Translations under genes and position numbers: made by a program
DNA from: CAVPDA01 sp963702495
GTDB taxonomy: Bacteria; Pseudomonadota; Gammaproteobacteria; Burkholderiales; Rhodocyclaceae
Length of the DNA: 64,000 nt
NCBI GenBank assembly: GCA_963702495.1
Contig: CAVPDA010000006.1
Location: 41,791-105,790 of the forward strand
Direction of reading: 5' to 3'
Notes under the pieces: generated by a model
Seen by the model: only the letters and a program-made list of their open reading frames with translations
What the model was told of the DNA's origin: nothing
Database searches by the model: none
Shown: positions 38,753-48,947 of the stretch, piece after piece
Layout of the letters: every line of letters begins with the position of its first letter
Position numbering within the stretch: the first letter of the stretch is position 1

Positions 38753-41700
38753 ACGTCTCCTCCTGGTCGATCCGCAACCCGATCCCGGCGATCCTGCTGT
38801 TCGTCATGCTCACGCTGGTGGGAGTGATGTCCTTCCGGGCGATGAAGATCCAGCAGTTCCCCGACATCGACCTGCCGACGGTGACAGTGACCGCGACGCT
38901 GCCGGGCGCGGCGCCGTCGCAGATGGAAACCGAGGTAGCGCGCAAGATCGAGAACTCGGTGGCGACGCTGCAGGGCGTGAAGCACATCTACACCAAGGTG
39001 CAGGACGGTACCGCCACCGTCACCGTCGAGTTCCGCCTGGAGAAGCCGACCCAGGAAGCGCTGGACGACGTGCGCGACGCCGTGTCGCGCATCCGCTCCG
39101 ATCTGCCCGGCGATCTGCGCGACCCGGTGATCTCCAAGGTCAATCTGGCGGGCTCGCCGATCCTCACCTACACCGTCGCCTCCGCGCGCATGGACGACGA
39201 GGCGCTGTCCTGGTTCGTGGACAACACCGTCACCAAGGGCATGCTGAGCGTGCGCGGCGTCGGTGCGGTGGCGCGCGTCGGCGGCGTCAGCCGCGAGGTG
39301 CGCATCGAACTCGATCCGGCGCGGCTGCTGGCGCTCAATGCCACGGCGGCCGACATCTCGCGCCAGTTGCGCCAGATCCAGCAGGAGGCCTCCGGCGGCC
39401 GCGCCGACGTCGGCGGCATCGAGCAGTCGGTGCGCACCATCGCCACCGTGCAGTCGGCGGAGGAGCTGGCGCGCATGGACATCGCGCTCAGCGACGGCCG
39501 TCGCATCCGGCTCGACCAGGTGGCGAGCGTGAGCGACACCGTGGCCGAGCAGCGCTCGGCGGCACTGCTCAACGGCAAGCCGGTGGTGGGCTTCGAGATC
39601 ACCCGCAGCCGCGGTGCCGGCGAGGTCGAGGTGGCAGCCGGCGTGCGCGCGCAACTCGCCCGGCTGCAGGCCGAGCATCCCGACATCATCATCACCGAAG
39701 CCTTCAACTTCGTCGATCCGGTGCAGGAGAACTTCGACGGCTCGATGTGGCTGCTGATCGAGGGCGCGGTGCTGGCGGTGATCGTGGTCTGGCTGTTCCT
39801 GCGCGACTGGCGCGCCACCATCGTCTCGGCCACGGCGCTGCCGCTGTCGATCATTCCCGCCTTCGCGGCGATGTACCTGATGGGATTCAGCGTCAACGTG
39901 GTGACCCTGCTCTCGCTGTCGCTGGTGGTGGGCATCCTGGTGGACGATGCCATCGTCGAGATCGAGAACATCATGCGCCACCTGCGCATGGGCAAGACGC
40001 CCTACCGGGCGGCGATGGAGGCGGCGGACGAGATCGGCCTGGCGGTGATCGCGACCACGTTCACGCTGATCGCGGTGTTCCTGCCCACCGCCTTCATGAG
40101 CGGCGTGCCCGGCAAGTTCTTCGTGCAGTTCGGCTGGACGGCGGCGATCGCGGTGTTCTTCTCGCTGGTGGTGGCGCGCATGCTGACGCCGATGATGGCG
40201 GCCTACCTGCTCAAGCCGCCGCGCAAGGCCCATGCCGAGCCGCGCTGGCTCACCCTTTACACGCGTTGGGCGGCGTGGTGCCTGAGGCATCGCCTGCTCA
40301 CCACGCTGGCGGCGGCCGGCTTCTTCTTTGGCTCCTTCGCCCTGGTGCCGCTGCTCCCCACCGGCTTCATCCCTCCAGACGACCTGTCCCAGACCCAGGT
40401 CTATCTGTCGCTGCCGCCGGGCAGCACCTTCGAGCAGACACTTGCGAGCGCCGAGCGGGCGCGGGAGATCGTCGAGAAGCATCCCCACGTCAGGATGGTC
40501 TATACGGCGGTAGGGGGCGGCGCGGCCGGTTCCGATCCGTTCGCGCCGCGCGGCGCGGCGGAGGTGCGCAAGGCCACCCTCACCATCAACATGACGCCGC
40601 GCTCGCAGCGCGGCGGCGTGAAGAAGCAGCAGGTGGAGCGCGAGTTGCGCGAGGCACTGGCGGTGCTGCCGGGGGCGCGGGTGACGGTAGCCTTCGGCGG
40701 TTCCAGCGAGAAATACGTGCTGGTGCTGGCGAGCGAAAACGGCCCCTTGCTGGCGCAGCATGCGCGTCAGGTGGAGCGGGAACTGCGCACCATCCCCGGC
40801 ATCGGCAATGTCAATTCCACTGCCAGCCTGGTACGGCCGGAACTCGTGGTGCGACCCGATTTCGCCCGCGCGGCGGACCTCGGCGTGACCTCGGCGGCGA
40901 TCGCCGATACGCTGCGCATCGCCACCGCCGGCGACTACGACCAGAGCCTGCCCAAGCTCAACCTGTCGCAGCGTCAGGTGCCGATCGTGGTCAAGCTGCC
41001 GCCCGCGGCGCGGCAGGACCTGTCCCTGCTCGAACGGATGGCCGTGCCGGGCAGCAAGGGTCCGGTGATGCTCGGCAATGTGGCCCGGCTCGCCATCGAC
41101 AGCGGTCCGGCGGAGATCGACCGCTACGACCGGCTGCGCAACATCAACTTCGAGCTCGAACTCAACCAGCAGCCCCTCGGAGAAGTGGAGAAGCAGGCGC
41201 TGGCGCTGCCCAGTCTGCGCAACCTGCCGCCCGGCGTGATGCAGACCACCGTCGGCGACGCCGAGGCGATGAACGAGCTGTTCGCCAGCTTCGGCCTGGC
41301 GATGCTGACCGGCGTGCTGTGCATCTACATCGTGCTGGTGCTGCTGTTCCGCGACTTCGTGCAGCCGGCGACGATCCTGGCGGCGCTGGTGTTGTCGGTT
41401 CCCGGCGCCTTCCTGGCGCTGTTCGTGACCGGCACCGCTTTGTCGATGCCCTCGATGATCGGGCTCATCATGCTGATGGGCATCGCCACCAAGAACTCCA
41501 TCCTGCTCATCGACTACGTGATCCTGGCGCGGCGCGAGCACGGCCTCGACCGCTGGGACGCGCTGCTCGACGCCTGCCGCAAGCGGGCGCGGCCGATCGT
41601 CATGACCACGGTGGCGATGGGCGCCGGCATGCTGCCCATCGCCATCGGCATCGGCACCGACCCCAGCTTCCGCGCGCCGATGGCGATCGTGGTGATCGGC

Positions 41701-41865
41701 GGCCTGATCACCTCGACCTTCCTCAGCCTGCTGGTGATCCCGGTGGTATTCACGTACGTGGATGACGCCATCGGCCATTTCCGTCGCCTTTTCCGTCGCG
41801 GCAACATCGTGCCGGCCACGGCCCGCGCCCCCGACGCCATGGCGCCGCCGCCGGCCGGCGAGTGA
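38749..41865 (+). CDS. RND-family efflux transporter permease (AcrB/MexB-like)
   Basis: 1038 residues, normal for the family, from a GTG at 38749 with AGGAGGA seven bases upstream; it overlaps the adaptor stop by three bases. IRNPIPAILLFVMLTLVGVM is the first helix. FPDIDLPTVTVTATLPGAAP, the TM4 segment VVGILVDDAIVEIENI with its proton-relay Asp pair, and the conserved RND repeat in both halves are present. The second half has LIMLMGIATKNSILLIDYV. It is a drug- or metabolite-proton antiporter; the porter loops do not reveal the substrate. It belongs to the HAE-1-like branch common in proteobacteria with two-gene operons. Confidence 0.94.
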   Translation: MNVSSWSIRNPIPAILLFVMLTLVGVMSFRAMKIQQFPDIDLPTVTVTATLPGAAPSQMETEVARKIENSVATLQGVKHIYTKVQDGTATVTVEFRLEKPTQEALDDVRDAVSRIRSDLPGDLRDPVISKVNLAGSPILTYTVASARMDDEALSWFVDNTVTKGMLSVRGVGAVARVGGVSREVRIELDPARLLALNATAADISRQLRQIQQEASGGRADVGGIEQSVRTIATVQSAEELARMDIALSDGRRIRLDQVASVSDTVAEQRSAALLNGKPVVGFEITRSRGAGEVEVAAGVRAQLARLQAEHPDIIITEAFNFVDPVQENFDGSMWLLIEGAVLAVIVVWLFLRDWRATIVSATALPLSIIPAFAAMYLMGFSVNVVTLLSLSLVVGILVDDAIVEIENIMRHLRMGKTPYRAAMEAADEIGLAVIATTFTLIAVFLPTAFMSGVPGKFFVQFGWTAAIAVFFSLVVARMLTPMMAAYLLKPPRKAHAEPRWLTLYTRWAAWCLRHRLLTTLAAAGFFFGSFALVPLLPTGFIPPDDLSQTQVYLSLPPGSTFEQTLASAERAREIVEKHPHVRMVYTAVGGGAAGSDPFAPRGAAEVRKATLTINMTPRSQRGGVKKQQVERELREALAVLPGARVTVAFGGSSEKYVLVLASENGPLLAQHARQVERELRTIPGIGNVNSTASLVRPELVVRPDFARAADLGVTSAAIADTLRIATAGDYDQSLPKLNLSQRQVPIVVKLPPAARQDLSLLERMAVPGSKGPVMLGNVARLAIDSGPAEIDRYDRLRNINFELELNQQPLGEVEKQALALPSLRNLPPGVMQTTVGDAEAMNELFASFGLAMLTGVLCIYIVLVLLFRDFVQPATILAALVLSVPGAFLALFVTGTALSMPSMIGLIMLMGIATKNSILLIDYVILARREHGLDRWDALLDACRKRARPIVMTTVAMGAGMLPIAIGIGTDPSFRAPMAIVVIGGLITSTFLSLLVIPVVFTYVDDAIGHFRRLFRRGNIVPATARAPDAMAPPPAGE

Positions 41866-41895
41866 TGCGCCGCCGGTCTGCGGCCTCTCCAGAGG

Positions 41896-42028
41896 TTGTG
41901 AAGAAATCGTAGCGAGCGGCCCGAGGGCAAGGCGCACGGAGCGCAGCGACGAGACATATCAAATAGATAGGCGAGGAGCGAGTACCGCGCAACGCAGCAC
42001 TCGGGGCGCGCAGTAGATTTATTCACAA
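41896..42028. repeat. MITE-like element, 133 bp, with 13-bp terminal inverted repeats
   Basis: It begins TTGTGAAGAAATC and ends GATTTATTCACAA, which is the inverse with one mismatch. The interior (GAGGGCAAGGCGCACGGAGC, then GCAGCGACGAGACATATCAA and ATAGATAGG) has no coding capacity. A related core lies at 54290-54350 on the other strand. It sits right behind the RND pump gene, so it may form a hairpin in that transcript. No target duplication is evident. Confidence 0.55.
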
Positions 42029-42303
42029 GCTCTCCGGTCCGGGCGTGGGAGACAGGGCGAAAGTCTCGATCACCGTGGGGCCCAGGGGCCGCGAGCTATC
42101 GGCAGCAGCCAGAGCGGCACGCGGAGGAGCAGGTCATTTCATCATCTTGCGCACGAAGGTGCCACCGACGCGCCGCAAGATCCATTTCGGCGTGGCGCGG
42201 GAGGCCAGTACGGCTGCCAGATTCAGCACCCCCGGCACACGAATGACTTCGCCGCCGATGCAGGCTTCGTAGCCTTCAGCGGCCACGGCCTCGGCCTGGC
42301 CGA

Positions 42304-42945
42304 TCACGAATCGGGCAGCTTCTCCAAGTGCGAAGCGGCCTTCTTCGCTGCGTCGAGCATATTGGTTGCGGTGATGCCCGGGCACAGCGCCGTGACCGTC
42401 ACACCGGTACCCTTCAGTTCCTCGGCCAGGGACTCGGTCAGCGATAGAACGTAGGCCTTTGTTGCTGCATAGGTGGCGAGCGACGGGACCGGCTGAAAAG
42501 CTGCGATGGATGCCACATTCAGAATCCGCCCATGGCCGCGCGCCACCATCGGCGGCACAAAGTGCGCGAGCATTGCGGTCAGCCCCGATACGTTGAGGTC
42601 GATCAGCGCTTGATGGCGCTCGGCTGCAATCCCGGTGAAGCTGCCATGCTCCAGAACACCGGCGTTGTTGACCAGCACGTCGATCGGCCGCCTGGCTCGC
42701 TTCATGGCGGCAGCCAGCCGCCGCGCGCTGTCGGGCTGGGCGAGGTCGGCCGGCGCCACCCACACCTTCGCCTTGTAGGTCGCCGACAGCCTGTCGGCCA
42801 GATCCTTGAGCTTGTCGGCACTGCGTGCCACCAGCACCAGGTTGTATCCGCCCTTCGCAAAACAATCCGCCAAGGCCTCCCCGATGCCCGACGATGCCCC
42901 GGTGACCAGCGCCGTTTTCGTCCGTGGACTCTGCATGCTTGTCAT
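42304..42945 (-). CDS. short-chain dehydrogenase/reductase, C-terminus cut by a single-base frame break
   Basis: From the ATG at 42945. Cofactor motif TGASSGIG, NNAGVLEHGS and the catalytic Ser and YAATK (Tyr-x3-Lys) are intact, as in the DltE-like SDR group. The frame stops after LEKLPDS, but the neighbouring frame continues VIGQAEAVAAEGYEACIGGE to RRVGGTFVRKMMK ending at 42134, the expected family tail. Restoring one T in the TTC codon near 42310 would give a 270-residue protein on 42134-42945. The catalytic part is whole; the tail is needed for folding. It lies 36 bases after the acyltransferase gene on the same strand. Confidence 0.8.
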   Translation of the reverse strand: MTSMQSPRTKTALVTGASSGIGEALADCFAKGGYNLVLVARSADKLKDLADRLSATYKAKVWVAPADLAQPDSARRLAAAMKRARRPIDVLVNNAGVLEHGSFTGIAAERHQALIDLNVSGLTAMLAHFVPPMVARGHGRILNVASIAAFQPVPSLATYAATKAYVLSLTESLAEELKGTGVTVTALCPGITATNMLDAAKKAASHLEKLPDS

Positions 42946-42981
42946 GTCGCTTCCCACACTGTCTCGCAATGCCAAAGACGT

Positions 42982-44328
42982 CTAGCGAGCGGCCCCGGCA
43001 TCGACGGCGATGGCCGCAGCGCGCAGCAAGGACTCCATGGAAGCGGCCACTTCGACCGCGGCATCCTGGGCCAGCTGTGCCGCGTTGTAGTTGAGGTGGA
43101 TCGTCATGCCGCCCGCGTCGGTGGTGACGGCCGTGAATACCGGCTGCGTGGGCGTCGGCAGAAGCGCGAATGAGCGGGCATCGACGCTCAGGCCGGGCAG
43201 TGCCGGCAGCGCCGGCAGGAGGCCGGCGTTGCTCAGTAGGCTGGTCTGCACCCCGCGCGCCATCAGGTCGCGAAAGCTCTGCACGCCGGCATCGGTGGCG
43301 GGGAACTGGTCGGCCGGCGGCAGGAAATCGTACAGGAGGTGGCCTGCGCCCACGGCGAGCTGCTGGCGGATCGATCCGGTCAGGCGTTGCGCCAGAGGCC
43401 ACAGCCCGGCAGCGTCGCCGACACGCTGCACGCTGGTGACCAGCGTCACGTAGAAGCCCGGTGTACTGACGTCCATCGATGCGTTCAGGTAGGGGCGCAG
43501 ATCCGCGGCGCAGGTCAGTCCGAGCACCCGCTCCGCGCCGTCGCCGAACAGGCGGCGCAGGGCGATGAGCTGCGCCGCCCCGATCAGGCCGTTGATCGTG
43601 GTGTCGGCCTGCCTGGCGCGGGCGGCCAGCGATTCAATCAGCGGCGCTTCGAGCCTCAGCGTGAGCATACGTGGTTTGGGCGGGCCGTTGCTGGGCCGGT
43701 GCCGGGCCTGGGCTTCGGGCATGCCGGTGCGTTCGGCTGCCGCCTTGCGTGCCGCCTTGAGTTGCCCGCTGAGCTGGCGCCCGGCCTCTCCGGCGAAGGC
43801 CGGCGGATAAAGTTCGATCAGCGCCGGCCGGGGTGCGATCGCCTCGGCCGGCACCGCCACTCCGGCTGCACCCAGCAGCACTTCGGTGAGCAGGAAAAAT
43901 CCCGAACGGGCATCGGAAATCGGGTGATGCAACACCAGCGCTAGGACCCAGGCATCGCCCGCGCCGTCGAAACGATAGGCGCGCATCAGAGGCGATTCCC
44001 CCAGCGCAAAGGGCAGGACGATGCGTTCGGCGAGCGCACGGCGCCAGTCGTCGGTGCCCGAGCTTGCGATCCGCTCGAGCGAAATGCCCCGGGTGGGGCG
44101 CGAAACGAAGTTGAGACGCTGCTCGGCATCCGCTTCGACGGCGACCGTGAGCAAGGGGTGACGACGCTGTGCCGCATCGAGGGCGGCCTGCAATGCTGCG
44201 TCGGCGAGTGTGCCGCGCCCCTCGGCGATGACCGCGAAATTCATGGAAGAAAAGCGGTCGAGGAACCAGAAGAAGGTTTCCGCTCGATCGAGGGGACGTT
44301 TCCAAGTGACAAGGTGTGTAGTGTTCAT
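42982..44328 (-). CDS. condensation-domain-like acyltransferase (PapA/WS-DGAT superfamily)
   Basis: 448 residues from the ATG at 44328. The key motif is ALVLHHPISDARSG (HHxxxD), the catalytic motif of the CoA-dependent acyltransferase/condensation superfamily. Later LTCAADLRPYL and GFYVTLVTSV match the second conserved region (the DFG-like motif is replaced). No carrier-protein or adenylation domain is present, so it is a stand-alone acyltransferase that probably esterifies a lipid or alcohol with an acyl-CoA or acyl-carrier. Its start overlaps the stop of an SDR remnant (ATGA) and an SDR gene follows, suggesting a small lipid-modifying operon. Confidence 0.75.
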   Translation of the reverse strand: MNTTHLVTWKRPLDRAETFFWFLDRFSSMNFAVIAEGRGTLADAALQAALDAAQRRHPLLTVAVEADAEQRLNFVSRPTRGISLERIASSGTDDWRRALAERIVLPFALGESPLMRAYRFDGAGDAWVLALVLHHPISDARSGFFLLTEVLLGAAGVAVPAEAIAPRPALIELYPPAFAGEAGRQLSGQLKAARKAAAERTGMPEAQARHRPSNGPPKPRMLTLRLEAPLIESLAARARQADTTINGLIGAAQLIALRRLFGDGAERVLGLTCAADLRPYLNASMDVSTPGFYVTLVTSVQRVGDAAGLWPLAQRLTGSIRQQLAVGAGHLLYDFLPPADQFPATDAGVQSFRDLMARGVQTSLLSNAGLLPALPALPGLSVDARSFALLPTPTQPVFTAVTTDAGGMTIHLNYNAAQLAQDAAVEVAASMESLLRAAAIAVDAGAAR

Positions 44329-44630
44329 GGCTGGCCCGACCAGGCAAGGATATGAGTTCCCGTCACACGGCCTACAGGATCGGAGGCGTCGGCGCCGCCG
44401 ACGAAGCCGATGACGCGGTGGTGAATTCCGGCCGCCAAGCGCTGCACCGTCACGGCTGCCGAATCCCCGCGCGCGACGGGCGGAGCCGTGGCGGTCCACT
44501 GCGTCGCAAGTCGGATGGTACCCGCTCCAACGTCGTCGGCGAGTCTCCCAGGGCGGAGGATCCCATGATCGATCCCACTGGCGCTGATGATGATGGCCCG
44601 CCCGACGCCATGCGCCTTGGTTCAAAGAAG
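44325..44630 (-). pseudogene. 5'-truncated atypical SDR (NAD(P)-binding) remnant
   Basis: The minus-strand frame ILRPGRLADDVGAGTIRLAT, then VARGDSAAVTVQRLAAGIHH and VIGFVGGADASDPVGR, matches the C-terminal half of YwnB-like atypical SDRs (ILRPGxLxDxxGTGxV, then PRxDVAxVL). No start codon is found before an in-frame stop near 44640, and the Rossmann N-terminus is missing. Its TGA overlaps the acyltransferase ATG by one ATGA unit, so it was once coupled to it. Confidence 0.5.
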
Positions 44631-44675
44631 AACGAAGCACTACACTAGCCCGTGATTACGAGAGAGGCCCGGCGG

Positions 44676-46202
44676 ATGAAACTGCTGCTTGTCACTGTGA
44701 TCGGCGCGTACTTCGCGGGCTCTGCGTGCGCCGCGCCAGTCCTGAATGTCGGCTCGAAGCGCTTTACCGAGTCCTACATCCTGGGCGAAATCATCCGCCA
44801 CACGGCACAGTCCGCCGGCGAGGCGGGCGCCGTGCACCAGCGCGGCCTGGGCAATACCGCAATCGTGCTCAGCGCCCTCAGGACCGGCAGCATCGACGTC
44901 TATCCCGAGTACACGGGCACGATCGCCAGGGAAATACTCAAACTGGACGATGTGCCGGCGCTGCCCGAACTCAATGCCCGGCTCGCGCCCCTGGGAATCG
45001 CGGTGTCCGTGCCGCTGGGTTTCGAGAATACCTATGCGCTCGCAATGCGCACCGACGATGCCCGCGCGCGCGGCATCGCCCGGCTGTCGCAACTCCAGAC
45101 GCACAAGGACCTGCGGCTGGGGCTGTCCCAGGAGTTCCTCGGCCGGTCCGACGGCTGGCCCGGGTTGAAGCGCGCCTACGACCTGCCGTTCGCCTCGCCG
45201 CGCGGGCTTGACCACGGCCTTGCATACGAAGCGATCGCGGGGGGTCAGGTCGACGTGATCGACATCTACTCCACGGACGCAAAGATCGACAAGTACGGCC
45301 TGACCGTGCTCGCGGACGACCGGCATTTCTTCCCCCGCTATGAGGCGGTACTCCTGCATCGGGCGGACCTGCCGCTGCGGCTGCCTGCGACGTGGGCCGC
45401 GATCACGAAGCTCGCGGGGCGAATCGACGACGCGGCCATGCGGCGCATGAACGCCGCGGCCGAACTGGAGGGAAAAGACTTCGCCGCGGTCGCCGCCGAA
45501 TTCGCCGTGCGAGCTTCAGGCGCAAGCGCGACGATGGAATCGCGCGGCGCCGCGCCCAGCGATCTCTGGCACAAGCTGTTCGCGCCGGATTTCATGCGGC
45601 TTGGGGCCGAGCATCTCGCGCTGGTGTTCGCCTCGCTCGCGGCAAGCGTCGTGCTCGGCCTGCCGCTGGGCATCCTCGCCGCCAAACGCCCCATGACCCG
45701 AGGCCTGATCCTGGGCGCGAGCGGCCTGGTTCAAACGATTCCCGCGCTCGCCCTGCTCGCGTTCCTGATTTCGCTCACGGGCCGCATCGGAGCGGCCCCG
45801 GCGTTCATTGCGCTCACCCTGTATGCATTGCTTCCCATCGTGCGCAACACCCATGCCGGGCTGAGCCAGATTCCACGCGGCATGAAGCAGGCGGCGCAAT
45901 CGCTCGGTCTGGCGCCGGGCACGATCCTGCACCGGATCGAACTCCCCTTGGCGGCGCCGACGATATGGGCGGGGGTCAGGACATCCGCCGTCATCAATGT
46001 GGGCACCGCCACCATCGCCGCCTTCATCGGTGCCGGTGGCTTCGGCGAGAGAATCGTGACCGGGCTTGCGTTGAACGACCACGTCACCCTGCTCGCCGGT
46101 GCGATTCCCGCTGCCGCCCTTGCTCTCGTCGTCGAGGCGCTCTTCGGCTGGGGCCAGCGTCTGTCTACTCCGCGCGGCTTGCGCGTCGCGTCTTCAGGTT
46201 AG
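44676..46202 (+). CDS. osmoprotectant/choline-type ABC transporter, fused substrate-binding protein and permease
   Basis: 508 residues from the ATG at 44676. The signal peptide LLLVTVIGAYFAGSACA is followed by an OpuBC/ProX-like binding domain (VLNVGSKRFTESYILGEIIR, GSIDVYPEYTGTIAREIL). From about residue 315 comes a ProW-like permease with five or six helices and the ATPase-contact loop QAAQSLGLAPGTILHRIELPL. Binding protein and permease fused in this order is known for some OpuB-type systems. It would import quaternary amines. No ATPase gene (OpuBA) lies next to it in this window. Confidence 0.9.
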   Translation: MKLLLVTVIGAYFAGSACAAPVLNVGSKRFTESYILGEIIRHTAQSAGEAGAVHQRGLGNTAIVLSALRTGSIDVYPEYTGTIAREILKLDDVPALPELNARLAPLGIAVSVPLGFENTYALAMRTDDARARGIARLSQLQTHKDLRLGLSQEFLGRSDGWPGLKRAYDLPFASPRGLDHGLAYEAIAGGQVDVIDIYSTDAKIDKYGLTVLADDRHFFPRYEAVLLHRADLPLRLPATWAAITKLAGRIDDAAMRRMNAAAELEGKDFAAVAAEFAVRASGASATMESRGAAPSDLWHKLFAPDFMRLGAEHLALVFASLAASVVLGLPLGILAAKRPMTRGLILGASGLVQTIPALALLAFLISLTGRIGAAPAFIALTLYALLPIVRNTHAGLSQIPRGMKQAAQSLGLAPGTILHRIELPLAAPTIWAGVRTSAVINVGTATIAAFIGAGGFGERIVTGLALNDHVTLLAGAIPAAALALVVEALFGWGQRLSTPRGLRVASSG

Positions 46203-46430
46203 TCCGCCCGCGTTGCTCGACGCCTGCGGTGGATCACCAAATGGAAGGGAGCGCATTTCCGAAGTCGCTTTGCCAGTCCCAGATCGAGCATCAGCATCAC
46301 GCTTGCGGAGCCACACCCGCCGGAACGCTGCCGTTGCCTTGACACAGCCCAGAGCCCATCATTGCGCATCGCGCGCCCGCGGCGGGTTGGCCCGCGGTGA
46401 CGGCGCGCCTGCGTCCAACGGGAGTCCTTG

Positions 46431-46832
46431 ATGCTCACGATCACGGCGGTAACGGCTTCAGTGCTGGCTCTGTATTTCATCCGCCTGGCGATCGACGTCA
46501 TCGCCCTGCGTCGCCGGCACAAGGTCTCGCTGGGCGACGGGGGAAACGAGGACATCCGCCGGGCGATACGAGCGCACGGAAACTTTGCCGAATATGTGCC
46601 CATCGCCCTCCTGCTGATGGCCCTCGTGGAGCTGAATCAGGGACCCAAACCGCTGCTCGTCGCACTGGGCGTCGCCCTCATCGCCGGGCGGATCCTGCAT
46701 CGCAGCGGCATTCGCCACCCCGAACGGGCATTCAAGAACCGGGTCCGGGGCATGCAGCTGACCTTTGCCGCCATTGCGACGGCGGCAATCTCCAATATCG
46801 TGATGGTACTGGTTCGCGCCTTGAGCGGCTGA
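46431..46832 (+). CDS. MAPEG-family membrane protein
   Basis: 133 residues from the ATG at 46431, preceded by GGGAG. There are four hydrophobic spans. RRRHKVSLGDGGNEDIRRAI followed by RAHGNFAEYVPIALLLMALV is the MAPEG signature (the R-A-H-x-N-x-x-E glutathione-site motif). It is probably a trimeric membrane protein related to microsomal glutathione transferase; prokaryotic members often lack known substrates. Stand-alone, 228 bases after the osmoprotectant gene. Confidence 0.88.
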   Translation: MLTITAVTASVLALYFIRLAIDVIALRRRHKVSLGDGGNEDIRRAIRAHGNFAEYVPIALLLMALVELNQGPKPLLVALGVALIAGRILHRSGIRHPERAFKNRVRGMQLTFAAIATAAISNIVMVLVRALSG

Positions 46833-46910
46833 GGTGCAGGCCGTCGCTGCGCCGGCCGTGTCGATGGGCATGACGCCATGGCGGGCCGGATTCGCACGGG
46901 CACTGGCGAA

Positions 46911-47668
46911 CTACGCCTTGAGCCGGTACCCGGTCCGGAAGATCCACGCCACGATCGCCAGGAATGCCGCCAGGAATGCCGCGGTCATGGCAAGGCTGAC
47001 ACCGACGCTGACGTCGGCACTGCCGTAGAAGCTCCAGCGGAAGCCGCTCACCAGATAGACCACAGGGTTGAACAGACTGATCGACCGCCACACCGGCGGC
47101 AGCATATTGATGGAATAGAAGCTGCCGCCGAGAAAGGTCAGCGGCGTGATGATGAGCAGCGGCACCAGTTGCAGCTTCTCGAAATTGTCGGCCCAGATGC
47201 CGATGATGAAGCCGAACAGACTGAACGTCACGGCCGTGAGGACGAGGAACAGCATCATCCAGACGGGATGGGCAACTTGAAGCGGAACGAACAGGCCGGC
47301 GGTGGCCAGAATGATCAGGCCGAGCAGGATCGACTTGGTCGCTGCCGCCCCGACGTAGCTCACCACGATCTCCAGATAGGACACCGGCGCCGACAACAGC
47401 TCGTAGATCGTTCCCGTGAACTTGGGGAAGTAGATGCCGAAGGAGGCGTTCGAGACGCTCTGCGTGAGCAGCGACAACATGATCAAGCCCGGCACGATGA
47501 ACGCGCCGTAGCTGATGCCGTCGATCTCGGCAATGCGCGAGCCGATCGCGGCGCCGAAGACGACGAAATACAGCGACGTCGATATCACCGGGGAGACGAT
47601 GCTCTGCAGCAGCGTCCGCCCGGTGCGCGCCATCTCGAACTTGTAGATCGCGCGGATTGCATGAAGGT

Positions 47669-47672
<4 letters not shown>
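46911..47672 (-). CDS. ABC-2 type transporter permease
   Basis: 253 residues with six helices, from the ATG at 47672. The segment FGIYFPKFTGTIYELLSAPV is the ABC-2/NodJ-like coupling region. FLGGSFYSINMLPPVWRSIS and NPVVYLVSGFRWSFYG match the conserved C-terminal signature of DrrB/NodJ/YadH exporters. It pairs with the ATPase, whose stop overlaps its start by four bases. It probably exports a lipid, polysaccharide or drug; YadGH is the closest known architecture, but the substrate is not known. Confidence 0.92.
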
Positions 47673-48595
<923 letters not shown>

Positions 48596-48947
48596 GCACA
48601 CTACCATAGCAGATGCCGGCGCCTTGTCGGATGCGTCGGGTGCCGATTCGGGGATGGGACGGCCTTCCGGCCGTGATCCGGTCGCTCGAAGCCGGTCGAA
48701 CCAACCACTCTGTCCCTAGGCCGGGACCACGTTCTGGACGCTGCCCGGGGCGGATTCGTCGCGCGGCACCATGCCCGCCGCCCTGAGCTTGCAGCGGGCG
48801 GCTGGCATGGGAGCCGGTTGATGAAGCGGACACCCCGCGAATTCGTCTCCGAGCCGTGAGGACCGAGCCGAAGTCCCGCGAAGCCGGACATTGGGTGATG
48901 CGTCGAGGCAGGTGTTAAGCTTGCTCGGTCCGACAGGAAGGCATGCC
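48596..48947. other. divergent intergenic region between the ABC exporter and OPT genes
   Basis: About 350 bases. It must contain both divergent promoters. I see no convincing consensus boxes or operator palindrome and no gene. Confidence 0.4.

Noticed and set aside
38542..41937. 1131-codon minus-strand frame opposite the RND pump
   Set aside because: His/Gln/Arg-rich shadow of the RND gene with no domain.
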